A DNA stretch of 64,000 nt from Hevea brasiliensis (Eukaryota; Streptophyta; Magnoliopsida; Malpighiales; Euphorbiaceae), in NCBI RefSeq assembly GCF_030052815.1, contig NC_079505.1, forward strand, positions 62,121,309 through 62,185,308, read 5' to 3'. The first letter of the stretch is position 1; each line of letters opens with the position of its first letter. Positions 22,363-34,480 of the stretch are shown here, piece by piece. Made by a program: the position numbers and the translations under genes. The notes below the pieces were generated by a model. It saw nothing but the letters and a program-made list of their open reading frames with translations. It was not told the origin of the DNA and made no database searches.

Positions 22363-22374
22363 GCTCTGATACCA
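22363..22374 (-). other. H primer-binding site (initiator tRNA-Met)
   Basis: Plus strand GCTCTGATACCA, the complement of the tRNA-Met PBS, five bases inside the 5' LTR that starts at 22380. It fixes the element's orientation as minus. Confidence 0.95.
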
Positions 22375-22379
22375 ATAAA

Positions 22380-25300
22380 TGTAACACCCCTCACCCGACT
22401 ACAGTATAGCCGAGCAAAGTGTGCTACATTCGGTGCCGGAGCACCCTATCTTATCTTACTTTATTCCTTTCATAATTTGATCTCATTATATTTTAATATT
22501 AATTATTTTTCGATGGAGAAACCAGCGGAGTTTTCCCTATTTTATTACCAGTTGACGTATTTTACTATTTACCTGTTTGAAAATTTCAATAATATTTTAC
22601 AAATAAAATCTCATCAATTATTTTCATAACCATCTCATTCATATATCTCAATTTCATATTCATTTCCATGCATTATCTATATATTTCAAATCTGTCTTCC
22701 AATCCATACAATCTCATTCATGCTCAAATCACATAAGTAAAATTTTCAATTTTTTTTTTAATTTACATCATTTCATAATTTACATAATATATAAATTAAT
22801 TACATATGAAAAAGCTAATTTATTAAATTACATTACATTTCTATTAATTACCTGCTCATAATCTACATTATAATACAATATCTAGCATTTTATACTAAAT
22901 ACAAAATATGATCTATATGGGCCCTATCTACATGCATTGCTGAGGAGGTGACAACCTTGAATACTCCAGCCACTTCTGCAGATCTGGACTCCAAAAATCT
23001 TAGTCAAAGTACCTGCGCGAGGAAACAAATCCATCGCGCTAAGCATTGCTGCTTAGTGGTGCAATAATAGAACAAGAAAATAAAATATACAAATAAAGAA
23101 AGAACGAAGCATAATTTGAATATTTAAGAATCTGTTTAATTTAATACAATGTGTCTAATATTAATTATCTTTTGTTCTCATTTGTTTCGCTTTGGAAGCG
23201 TTTAATTCCGAAATTCACAGTGATAATGTACAACATACAGAATTAATAAAAATACTCAGTTTATATTTATATGGCAATAGAAGGTACATTTAAAATATTT
23301 AGTTAAGTTATACCTATTTTTGCAACTCTTTTATCATTTTACTTAACAATTTTTTTTATGTGGTTTGGATCATTTCATAATTCTAACTAATTCTTTTGAA
23401 GTCTTATTAACTCATTTATTTGATTTATAATATTTTTAATTACTAATAGTCTTAATTTATTTCAATAGATTACACTGCCCAAGTAACCTACGACAGGCTG
23501 ACTAAACTGGATAACGGGTCGTTGGCACTGGACACCGCGGTGCCTCGGGCCGTCATACCATGGGACGCAGAACGTCAACCACGTATGCAGTCAGTATGGC
23601 TAAAAAGCCATGATAACACATAATGAGGCATAAAAGCCATGAATGTTGGCATAAAGCCATGAATACGGGCATAAAGCTATGAATACGGGCATAAAGCCTT
23701 TCGCAGTACTGCTAAAACAATACCCTATTGGCATGCCAAACTATCCAATCTGACACACATGTCTAGGAAATACAAGGGCACATAATATCATTAAATATTA
23801 ATATATTGTGTTTTATGAGTTTATTATTTCATGATAAATTTCAATTATAATTCATACATTCATTTGATCATTTATATGATCACAATTCACATTAATTATC
23901 CTTTTATATCATTGTGCTCAAAATACTTCTCCTCGCTACAATAATGAGAACTAATGTCTCATTCATACATTAATATGGCTCATTTATTCATTCATTATGT
24001 TATTCATATTGATCACAATTCTAAACAATGGTTCACATGTCCATTGTATTCAAAATATTTTTCCTTTCTCATTTATACATTCAAGAATCTACTTATATAA
24101 TTACAAATTTTATATTTCAAGTTGAGTTACTAATATTTTATGAATTCCATTTGTGATGGGCATATAAGCCCTAACTATCTATTCACATCAATTAGGTGAC
24201 TTATTTTTCATGTTTCAAGTAATCCATGAATATTTCATGGATTTCAAATTTATAGCCTTAATTTCTTTTTAACAAATTTGACTAGGATGCATAGTCCACA
24301 TTTGTCATACAATTCTAAGCATTTAAGCTTAGAATTGGTTCTAGGTCTTCATCTTAATTTACTAATCATTTTGATTACTATTCACCTTACTAGTCAACTC
24401 AAAATGTTGACCTTTTTATACTTAATGGATATATTAATTCTAATTACACCAAGATCCCACATTTTTAGTTCTACATTTGCTAGTGTTAATTGCCAATTGC
24501 AATTTAAAGTCCCCTAGATGCATTTCTAATTTCAAATTTTGAATTTTCAAGTTTTGGTGTCACTATTCACCTTATTGGTCAACAAAAATGTTGACTTTTG
24601 GATAGAAAATAGGTACATTGGTTTTAACACACCCAACATACCACATTTTGCATTGAAAACTTGTTGGCATTAAGCATTAATACCATTTCTAAACTTAAAC
24701 CAAGGGAAGCAGAATTTTCAGTTTTTGAAGCCTAACTTTACTGTTCCATTAAGCACTGTTGCAGTGGGAATTTGAGGAAATGGTAAACATGAAAGTTGTT
24801 CCTTATTTTGTCTAGTTGAATTTACTTTTTTAAATCACTCCATTTGGAGTTTTTTAGCTCCAGTTATGGTCCAAAAACCACAGCTGGCCGGATTGGAAAA
24901 ACTGCAGAATTACCAAATCTACAGTACCATGAACAGTGACTGCCACTGTCTTGTTGGATAGGTTCTGGTCATAATTTGGGGTAGGTTTCTTCATGAAAGT
25001 TGTTTGTATATGTCTTAACTTGTTTCTGTAAAAATTTCAGGTCAATTGACCATATCTACAGTGAGTTATGGCCAAATGAACAGTTACTATTTATTTGGTC
25101 ATTTCTGCAGGTGCTGTTGCAGGGTATCCAGATTGGGGCCAACTTTTGGTCCACTTGCTTTGGTCTTTTGGGCATGGTTTCTTCAGAAAAATTGTGTCAT
25201 TATAAGTCTAGTTTCATGTCCAATTGGCCAAACACAAATTGGACCTACACAGCCAAAGTTATGGCTGTCTAAATGGGCTGGAATCACAGCCTCATTGCTG

Positions 25301-26394
25301 CTGTCTCTAGGCAGCCTTCCCATTTCAATTTGCCATACATTAGCTCACTTCAAATTATGATTAACTTGCCTCAAATGGTCACTAATTGACCATTAGAATG
25401 TCCATTAATCATTTCATAAGCCAAGTCCAATTTTTCACTCCCAAAACCCTAATTTTCCCTTTCAATTCACCCATACACCTAGTTAAGCACTTTCATTCAT
25501 TTTATATGTGTATATACACCTTAAACATAATCTCTAATTCATTTTAAGTCCATTAAAACCATCAAAAACACTCCATCATTGTTCCTTCCTTAGGGCTGCC
25601 GAACACTTCCCCAAGAGGTATGGATAAGTTTTAATGAAAGGTGTCTAGGGTTTTATAGTTGAAATTCATGGGAAAATGGAAGTGATGCAAGAAATTTTTA
25701 TGGAGGGCTATGGAAGAGAGGTCACGTTTTGAGGAAGAAGAAGAAGAAGATGACCAGAAATTTTGGTCCATTTTGTATCTTTTAAATGTTTTAAGAATGC
25801 TTGTTAACTTGTGATTGGTTGGGAGTAAGATAATGACATCATGTGATGTCATTATCCCTAATTTTCTTTATTTTTCTTTTCTTTTCTTTTCTACTAAATT
25901 TAAATTAATTTTTCATCAACCTTAATTCATATTTTATGTCATAATAATTATTTACTCAACTGGACAAGTCGGCCAAAAATCGTCTCTGAAGGCGAAATGA
26001 CCAAAATGCCCTCCGTTTGGCTTAACGGGTCAAAATTGTCTGTACCGATTGAAAAATTTTTCTAAATATTTTCTTGGCATTCTAATGCCATAGGAACCTC
26101 AATGACCCTTCTCTGGAGTCCCAAAAATTATTTTATGAATTTTTCCCCGGGTCTAGGGCTCCTCGTTGCGAGAACCGCAACTTCACTCTGGTTACCCATC
26201 GCTTGGGCACCGGCTCGTTTAACTTGGTTGTATTTTATTTCAAAAATTTTTTCTAAATTTTTCTTATTAATATTTGAGGTAATTATGGTTCCTGACTTTA
26301 GTTTAAATATTTTTCCGAACGTTCTAGCTGTCCGGACCAACACCGGTCACCGGAACAGTAGAATGTACGGAGTTGCTACCGAGAGGGTGTTACA
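22380..26394 (-). mobile_element. H 5' LTR (4,015 bp)
   Basis: Near-identical partner of 17199-21186, same termini. It keeps a segment at about 25922-25980 that is deleted in the left copy. Noncoding. Confidence 0.92.
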
Positions 26395-29058
26395 AGCTAG
26401 GGTTTAGGTTTGGGAATGGATGATTTTGATGCAAACTAGGAATTAGTTAAGTGTGATTAAATGTATAGACCTCAATTAGTTGAGTGATTATGGTTAAAGA
26501 CTTTGAACTAGCTAAATGCAATAATTTAGTGTGGTTAGGGTTTGGACACCTAGGGTTTAGAGGCAAAAATTTGAAGAAATGGTGAAATGATGTATTCAAT
26601 CTAGTTTGAAGTGAAAAATGGTCATTTGTGACCAAATGAAGTGTGTAGGAATGGTTGGAGTTAAGGCCAAATTCGGATTGAATGTGGTCATGCTGCTGGC
26701 AGCATGACCAAGGCAACTTTGAAGGACCAAAAATTAAAATTTACAAGTCCAATTGGTATGAGACCAATTGGGAATGAAAATAGACACTAAATGACACAAT
26801 TTTCATTTAGGAAGCATGCCCAAAAAGTGACCAAAACCTGGTGAACAAATTGACCAAACTTGGAAAATCTCAGTCTATCCCTGTATAAACTGACCAAATG
26901 AACAGTGTTTGTTCATTTAGTCATAACTTGAGCTAGGCAGGTCAAAATGACCTGAAATTTTACCAGTGGTTATATGAGATATAGACATAAAACTTTCATG
27001 AAGAAACAAATCCAAATTATGCCATTAACCAAGTCATTTGGCCACCCAAAGTTGGTGACCTAAAACTGCCAGAACCAAAATTTGACCAGAAATTTGGGTT
27101 AAGTCCAGTCTAGCAGCCATGGTTCAAATGGCTATAACTTGAGCTACAAAACTCCAATTGGAGTGATTCAAAAAGAAGAATAAACTTAAGACAATAGGGA
27201 ATATTTCTATGAAGAAAGTTTTGCCAAATTCTAACAGTATAGTGACCAATGAAACAGTGTAACTTAGGACACAAAAACTGAAAAATTGTAAATTTGCCTA
27301 AAAGACTTAGAATTTGAGAAAATGACCACAACCAACAAGTTTGGTAATCAAAATGTGGTATATGGGTGAAGTTGGAATTCCCATACCTATTAACCCTTAG
27401 AAAGTCAATAAATTGACTTGAATAGTACCATGAATAGTAACTCCAAAATGAAAATTTCCAAGAATGTTAGTTTAAGCATATTTGGGGTAGAATTAAGTAT
27501 TTATGAATTAATTAATGGATTTATTGTGAAATAAGATACTGAAACACTATAAATTTTGTGTTTCAGCTGAAAAAGACCCGGAAGGCCTAGAGGCTATTAA
27601 GTCCAGATTTGTGCACAAAAATTTTTAAATTATAGTTTTCATAATGGAAATTGATTTGTTTTACATTGTGAATGTTTTTTTTTTGTTCATTATGAGTTTT
27701 GAGAATGTTGTGTTCCTATTTTACAATGGAAATTTGGAATGAAAATTATTTATTTATTTGTATGAAATATTTGAATAATATGGTTTTGAATTTAGTTATG
27801 GCTTTGAAAATCTTATTTGAAAAATAGTGTGTTGCCTACTTTGTAAATGAAAAGTTTGGAATGAAATATGATTTGTGAATTGTATGAAATGTTTGAATAA
27901 CTTGATTTAAATTGTTTTTTTATTCACACTTGGCCTGGCAATATTAATATGTTCCTCCTCCACTTGTGGGGTGAGTTTGATATTTGATCACTTTCCTCCT
28001 TCTCTGGCTTTCTAGTCTGAGGGGTGAGTTTGGATAAGTACTCATTAGCTAGCTAGCCACCTCCCTCATTGATTTCAATTAGTGGGGTGAGCTTGCCTTG
28101 TCATGATATACACACGACATGTTCGAAAATTTTGTGTCATGGCCTAAGTTGTGTTATTGTTTGGCAACACTATGTTTATTAAATTGTTTGATCAAGTTGT
28201 GCTATATTAAGCTTTGAAAATTATTATTTGTTATAAATGTGAGTTGAAAAAAAAATTTGTGAAATGCGATTATGAGATTTTTGAATGATGATTTGTTCAT
28301 TAATGTTTTATATTATTCATTTTATGCTTTATTGTGCACCACTGAGTATTTATATACTCAGTAATAGCTTTAAGTTGCTGTCGCAGATAGGAAAAAAGAC
28401 ATAGCAGCAGAGCGAGCTGCTACAGTTAGAGAGGAGTACAATTGAAGAATTTTTGTACGGGTATTTGTCTATACCCTGGTAGTTTAGTTTGATGTAAATA
28501 TGATAGTATGCATATGTATCTCTGTAATTTGAGCAGTTGTACAGATAAAATTGTAATAATATTATTTTTAAGATTTTGCATCTGTAAATTAACTTATGAT
28601 TGTAAATTAATGATTTAAAATATAATGTGCATGAGTTATGAAATGTTTTGAGATATTAATTCTTGATTTGAAATTTGGATTTTGAATTGAAGTGTTACTA
28701 TTACTGTTGATTTGAAGTTTGGTGGTTGCAATTGGAGTTGTGATTGAAAAATATATTGGGAGTATTTTTATTTTTAGGTTTTAAAGAACTGTTTTCTCAA
28801 AATACAGACGGCACTCTGCCGAAATTTTTGTAAAAGTTGCGGCGATTTTAAATATCCAAAAATTTGATTTATGTTTGGACTCTAAATAAAGGTTCTTAAA
28901 ATCTAAAAAAAAATTTTGCCCACCAATTTGAAAATGAATGAAAATTGTTTTAAAATCCCTTGTAGTATATTTAATGGGTTACCGGTAGGTGAAGTACGGT
29001 AATTCACCTACCTATACTACGGGAACATGTTACATCTTACGAGGAGTAGGGTATGACA
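26395..29058 (+). mobile_element. A 3' LTR, second segment
   Basis: Continuation of the LTR interrupted at 17198 (26395-26399 is the TSD copy). It ends GTATGACA at 29058, followed by TSD GAAAA. Relative to the left LTR it has an extra segment of about 37 bp near 26440-26480. In the terminal hairpin region (28959-29020) it carries a changed right arm; see findings. Confidence 0.93.
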
Positions 29059-29220
29059 GAAAAGCCATGCTAAAAAGGAGTTGTGTGCCCAAGGCTTCTT
29101 GCAACTTTCTCCAGAATCTCGATGTAAACCTTGGGTCTTGATCAGATATGATAGAAAGTGGGATTCCACGCGTCTAACTATCTTACTGATATACAATTCT
29201 GCTAGCTTCTCCAGTGAGTA
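29059..29220 (-). pseudogene. pol: B integrase, middle fragment
   Basis: Short piece of the integrase core of B between insertions A and C. On the minus strand it reads [17 protein letters not shown] and ALGTQLLFS, containing the second catalytic Asp of the DDE triad. A frameshift lies near 29175. It joins HPQTDGQSE at 9518 after excision of A, and the segment ending at 56004 after excision of C. Confidence 0.9.
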
Positions 29221-31353
29221 TTTTAGTAGTATGCCCTAGAGCATATCATTTAGTATGTATCTTGTACATATTTTTATTAATAAAAGGCATTTCCACTTTT
29301 CCGTTTACATAATATATTTATGTGTAATAGAAAAGGTCCATTGCTATTTTGTTAGAAATATTATTCTTAAGTTGTTAAGAATATGAGTGACAATATTTCT
29401 AGCACAAAGTATCATAAATAAGTTCACAATCGAGGATACTTCATAATAAGGACATGACTTATCCAGAAAGATTGTTTTCATGTTTGTTCCCAAGTTATTT
29501 ATATGAGATATAAATAAGATGGAATGGTGAGTCTCATGCCATATAACAAACATGATAGGCACTTATAAATGATAAGTAGGCCGAACTAGTGACACTTATG
29601 ACAAGCACATGGAGTTTACTCTTGTTAATGTTTTGTCATAAATCATATCAGTGCATATAATATTTAGACCTGAGATAGCACAGTTATCTTGTATATAGGT
29701 AGTTTGAGTTTGATACTGCTTTCATACTTGCACTATGTATGGGTATATAGGCATGTGTTGGCTCCTACTAGTTATATATGGAGGTAGGTGTTGATCAAGA
29801 TGGAATCTGTTCCTGTAAGTAAATAGAGATAAAATCCTATGTTCATTTAATTGTTCTTGATGTTTCAAGTTCCTGGCCAGGACAGATAGATTTATTCAGA
29901 AAAGAGTTTCTGATGAGAAAATCTTTTAATCAAGAACTGGAATTAAAAGAGAACATAATATTCATAGCAAATGGAGTTTGACATAAACCATGACTCCAGC
30001 TTGAGTTGAGATTTTGTAACAGAGAGATTCTAGTGCATGGTAACATATGATTATAGGTTCATTTAAGGTAAACCTTATTACTAATTGGGTGGCCATGGCA
30101 TTCTATGCTAGGTGTTAACCATGGTCTATGAGGTTCATAAAATGATTTAGAGAAATCATTTATGGTAAGAAAGAGTTCTGATGATATTAAGAGTTGATAT
30201 CATGTCTCATTGCCAATTAGTGATGAGCCTAGTAAGTCACACACATACACAAGTTATCACCTATTTAAATATGATTTACTTAATTAATTAAAGAGTTTAA
30301 TTAATTAATTAAATAGGTTTGGTTTATAATTAGATTGCAAAGTCCCTGGCATGACTTGAAACCAAATCTAGATTATTGGATGTGTAGTATAAATTAAATT
30401 TATATTTAAAGTGTTTAAATATGAATTTAATTAATGAGAAATTAATTAATAGAGATTAATTAATTAATTTATATTTGATATAAATTAATTAGAAGAAGAA
30501 AAATAATTATTTTGGGTTAAGAACTCAAAATTAAGACACAGGGGCATTTTGGTCATTTCACAGTGTGACACGTGGCACCATGAGATGGTGACACGTGGCA
30601 CCATGAGATGGTGACACATGGGATTACACATAAGCTTGCCAAATGTTTTTTTTTAATCATGTAAGATGATTAAAATCAAGATTAAATATAGGTTTGACAC
30701 TTGGCACAATGTGATTGGGTCACTTAAACCTAAAGCTAATCAAAGGGTGACATGTGGCAAGGGTTTAATGTGTTAACCTAGCTATTTAAGTGTGGTTATG
30801 AAAAGAAAAAATAACCAGCAGCCACTCCTCTCCTTTGTCATGCCACTTTGAGGCTTTTCATCTATTCTTCTTCATCTCTCATCAATTCAAAGAGATTAGC
30901 CATCAATCTCTTGAATTAAGAACACTAGAAATTGTTTCTAGTGTCCTGTTTATATCTCTAATCTCTTAAAAGGCAGAACTTGAATTTCTAATTAATAGAA
31001 AAGACTTTACAAGCTGTTCAAGGGCTGCCATAGGTGTTCTTGGTGTGGACAAGCTAGAGGGACAACATCTGGTGTCCTGAAGACGAATCTCAAAGGCGCA
31101 GACACGCTGCAGTGCATCAAGAGGTTAGTGTAATCGTTCTTGATTCAATATAGGGTTCTAAAATTAATCTGATTAATTTTAAAATCTTAAATGGCAAATA
31201 CATATCCAAAAACATATTAAATGAGTTTTAATATGTTGTTTATCATTGAAATCAAATAGATAAAAATAAATCTTGCATGATGCATGTGACCCTAGGTGAA
31301 AATTTTGGAATTCAATGGTATAAACTTGTGTTTTTCACGCTTCCGTTCCATCA
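29221..31353 (+). mobile_element. C 5' LTR (2,133 bp)
   Basis: Begins TTTTAG (the 3' copy begins TGTTAG) and ends CGTTCCATCA. Noncoding. It has long AT hairpins (TTAATTAATTAAA with its complement around 30280-30309), two CACGTG boxes at 30569 and 30592 inside a 23-bp tandem duplication, and CTATTTAAG near 30780 as a weak TATA candidate. Two other LTRs of this family are at 53895-55998 and 37499-39594. Confidence 0.93.
30569..30620 (+). promoter_or_regulatory. G-box repeat in the C 5' LTR
   Basis: Two exact 23-bp units starting CACGTGGCACCATGAGATGG, then a third start decayed to CACATG. CACGTG(GC) is the core bound by plant bZIP/bHLH factors in ABRE/G-box promoters. Each unit also contains the palindrome CACCATGAGATGGTG. 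The 3' LTR (55241) and solo LTR G (38249) have one CACGTG only. Function is inferred. Confidence 0.5.
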
Positions 31354-31355
31354 AT

Positions 31356-31367
31356 TGGTATTAGAGT
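31356..31367 (+). other. C primer-binding site
   Basis: TGGTATTAGAGT, a two-mismatch version of the initiator tRNA-Met PBS, two bases after the LTR end. Confidence 0.85.
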
Positions 31368-32833
31368 CACTATATTTGCCATTTAGATTATTGATTATAT
31401 GATTTAATTGTGTGATTTGATCATGAGATGATTGATCCATTGCTGGTTGCAATGGATGTGTGGCGGCACACATGGTGAAGCCACCATTGGTGGCGGCAAC
31501 AAAGCTTTTTCAAGGTGGCGCAAGGTTTGCTTTTTAATTTACAATTGTTGTATGATATAAAAGCTCATCCTATGTCTAATTAAATTGTTTAATTATAATT
31601 TTAATCACACAATTAAATTATTATTCAAATCAGAATTTTAAAAGTTGTTTGAATGTGATTCAAATCTGAATTTTTAAAGTTGTTTGAATTATATTTAAAT
31701 CTGATTTTTTAAAATTGATTGAATAAAATTCAGATCTGATTTTTTAAAAAATGTTTGAATGTGATTCAAATCTAATTTTTTAAAAAATGTTTGAATGTGA
31801 TTCAAATCTGAATTTTTAAAGTTGTTTGAATGTGATTCAAATCTGAATTTTTAAATTTGTTTGAATGAGATTCAAATATGAATTTTTAAATTTATTTGAA
31901 TCATATTCAAATTTGGATTTTTAAGTTGAATATGAGATATTCAATTTAATTTAAGTATGTATGTTTTATTTAATTGTTAAATAGTGATATGCATGATGGA
32001 TGATCATGGACTATAAAAGACCAATGTGATTGGATTTATTTCTTTTATGTTTCTTTGGGATTGTAAATTAATTAATTTATTTTAATTTATTTTGGGCATG
32101 TATTATTAAGTTTGTAACAATTTTTGAGTTGTAATTTCATTTATTTAAGTTCTTGTAAATTCGCCTTGGTATGCCAAGGATTACCATGTAATATTGGATT
32201 GCAAGAAGTTCAAGGAGGTCAAGAGCATTGGTGGGACCAGTGGGAGGAATTCAAGATCAAGTGTTGATTATGTACTCCTTCAGCAACTCTTGTAAAATGA
32301 ATGAATGAATGAAATGCACCTAGGAATGCCCTGATTCAATTCTTGGTGGCTCAGAATTGAATCCCTTAGAAAGTCCATGATCATACCATATTTATTGCTT
32401 ATCCATGAATGCATGAGATGTATGAGAATGTATGCTATTATATGATATATGCATGTTAATTGGATAATGAGCAAAGTGAGACCTTAATAGTAATTAGAAT
32501 GATCATAAAATCTTCCAAACAAATGATTAAGTTCGAAATGCTATAATTAAAGTAATTATAACATAGGCCCTCCATTGGGGCAATTATTTTAAGAAATTTT
32601 AAATAGTTGCATAAGATGCAATTAATTTAAGAGATTTTCTTAAGAATAATTGTTAAGCATGAGATGTTGTAAATATGTAAATGGTTTAGTGGCCAATATT
32701 GGATGTACCTGAGGACATTAAAATAATTTGCATAATTACTGGCTCAATGGGATCAACTTAACTAATGCAAGATAAGTCAATAATGGATGTACCTGAGATT
32801 TTGAGCATTAGGGGCTAGGTAAAGGATTGAACC
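31368..32833 (+). other. C untranslated leader, first part
   Basis: No ORF. Holds a GC-rich stem-loop GCCACCATTGGTGGC at 31480-31494, a tandem repeat at 31620-31932, and the phrase GGATGTACCTGAG at about 32700 and 32786, which recurs at about 49677 beyond F. Element F is inserted after TSD GAACC (32829-32833). Confidence 0.8.
31620..31932. repeat. Tandem stem-loop repeat in the C leader
   Basis: About eight degenerate units of roughly 38-42 bp. The core TTTGAATGTGATTCAAA is a perfect 7-bp inverted repeat with loop GTG; several units keep it exactly, others as TTTGAATGAGATTCAAA or weaker. Spacers are T/A-rich (TCTGATTTTTTAAAA). Confidence 0.85.
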
Positions 32834-34440
32834 TGATGCGTCCCAACCGCAAGTGCACGGGTCGTACAAGTAGTATAGAAAAATATCGATCCCACGAGGA
32901 GTTGTGTTAATGATTGAATTTTCGATATAAAAGTTGACTAAATTGAAGTATTTATGAAATTAAAATAATGAATTAATGGGTAATGGAGTATGAAATCTAA
33001 ATGTGCAAATTTAATATTCTATTCAACAATGTATTAATTAAACTAAAATTGCATCAAATAGAAATAAGCAAGTTCAAATATGGCAATATTTAAAATGGCA
33101 AATGATTAAATTTGATTAGAAATTAACAATGGTAAAAAGGTGATTCCGGAGTTCGGGATTTCATATTCGAGCTATTTTGGGATTTAAATCGGTTATCCAA
33201 TTTTATGAAACTTATGGGTTTTAAGGAGATTAATTCTTAAATCCTTTGAATTCCCTTTCGAGTGAGACAAAGAGTGCCTTAATCAAACTAATCCTACTTT
33301 CGTGGAGTTAGAATTAATTAAGACCCATTAAGTTCTTTAATTAATCTGTGAATCCTCTTAATCCTTAGCCTATTTCTAGGTCTAAGTTAATTAAGTCCAA
33401 TCTCCTGATTATCTATCACAAGGCCTTCTCCTTTCGGTGCTTCAACCATGGATTAAGAACATTACTCAATGGGATCCTTCATTAAGCATGTCATTAAGCA
33501 TACAAGAAATGAATAAAACTCATTAAGACCACAAAATATGGATTACCCAATCAAAATCCACAAAATATCTCAAATATTACAACCCTTACTCCAGAATCAA
33601 AAGTAAACTACTCACTATTCATAATGCTTACAAGATATGATGAGTTTAAATGGAAATAAGCTTTAATCTAAGCTAAGAAGTAAGAAATTAAACACTAGAA
33701 ATGTAGAAAAGTGTAAAGAAAGAAAGAAATCTGCAAATCTTGGTTGAAAATGGTGTGGAAGGTGAAGATGGCTCTTCAAATTCTGCTCAGCCCCCTCTCC
33801 TTTCTTCTTTGCTCCTTGTCCCCCTCTAAAATGGGAAAATGAGACTATATATAGCATTTTTCTGACATGGAGCCCTAAAATAGTATGTTCTATGAGGAAT
33901 TATTTGAGGGAATCTCACGACTCATTAATGAACTTCAAGGGATTGCATAAGTGGATCGCATAAGTTATGCACCCTTATGCGATTTTACCTGAATCTGGGT
34001 CACTTATGCTTTGCATGACTTGGTGCATAGGTTATGCACAATTTCGTGAATGTGCATAAGGGAGGCGAGAATGTGCATAAGCTATGCAGTCTCCTTATGC
34101 ACATTTAATTTGGTTCGAACAAAGTGATCTTCCTCCTTATGCAGATCTGCATAGCTTATGCGGCAAGTTATGCACGGTTTGGTCAATGCATATTTCAGCT
34201 TGAAAACTTGTTTTTGACATCTTTTTGCTGTAGAAGACACTCCTCAATGGCAAAATTCCCTTTAGTCCTTCAAAAACACCATTTTTCCTACAAAACAAAG
34301 TAAAAATTACAAATTAATGCAAAATTGACAACTATGAAAAACTAACTAATTAACTAATGAAATTAGCTAAAAATGACTAATAATCAAATAAAAAGGGTTA
34401 TAAAATTAGACCTAAATGACTATGCAAAATGTATGCATCA
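32834..34440 (-). mobile_element. F 3' LTR (1,607 bp)
   Basis: TGATGCGTCCC start, ATGTATGCATCA end. Noncoding. A CTATATATAG box at 33845-33854 is the probable TATA box on the minus strand, with TGCATAAG/TTATGCA palindromic words at about 33945-34180, upstream of it in the direction of transcription. It differs from the other LTR in a cluster near 33913-34120. Confidence 0.95.
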
Positions 34441-34455
34441 AATACCCCCAAACTC
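34441..34455 (-). other. F polypurine tract
   Basis: Plus strand AATACCCCCAAACTC; on the minus strand a G-run abutting the 3' LTR. Two further CCCCCAAACTC copies occur at about 35140 and 36000. Confidence 0.85.
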
Positions 34456-34460
34456 AAGCT

Positions 34461-34480
34461 TTTGCTTGTCCTCAAGCAAA
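34461..34480 (-). repeat. Hairpin 1 beside the F PPT
   Basis: TTTGCTTG, loop TCCT, CAAGCAAA: a perfect 8-bp stem six bases from the PPT. Its partner is at 36017-36036. Confidence 0.85.

Larger units (their letters stand above)
17199..26394 (-). mobile_element. Element H: nonautonomous gag-remnant Tekay element nested in the A 3' LTR
   Basis: TSD AGCTA at 17194-17198 and 26395-26399. LTRs of about 4 kb (17199-21186, 22380-26394) enclose only 1,193 bp holding PPT, a shortened gag and PBS. The element is almost 90% LTR. The LTRs look nearly identical apart from an indel of about 60 bp (right-copy segment about 25922-25980 missing from the left), so the insertion is young relative to A. All of pol is deleted; the gag stub is followed directly by the conserved pol tail and PPT. 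Confidence 0.93.
9520..29058 (+). mobile_element. Element A: gag-only Tekay-type LTR element, inserted in B integrase
   Basis: TSD GAAAA at 9515-9519 and 29059-29063. LTRs are about 3.8 kb; the internal region is only 2.76 kb (13292-16051) with gag but no pol. The 3' LTR is split by element H. Without H the element is about 10.3 kb. A long-LTR, gag-only build matches the class of nonautonomous plant elements called TR-GAG; such copies would need enzymes from a full-length relative. Confidence 0.92.

Noticed and set aside
33663..33857. Minus-strand 64-codon frame in the F LTRs (also 48822-49016)
   Set aside because: Identical in both LTRs because the LTRs are near-identical; it begins at the TATA region and has no domain.
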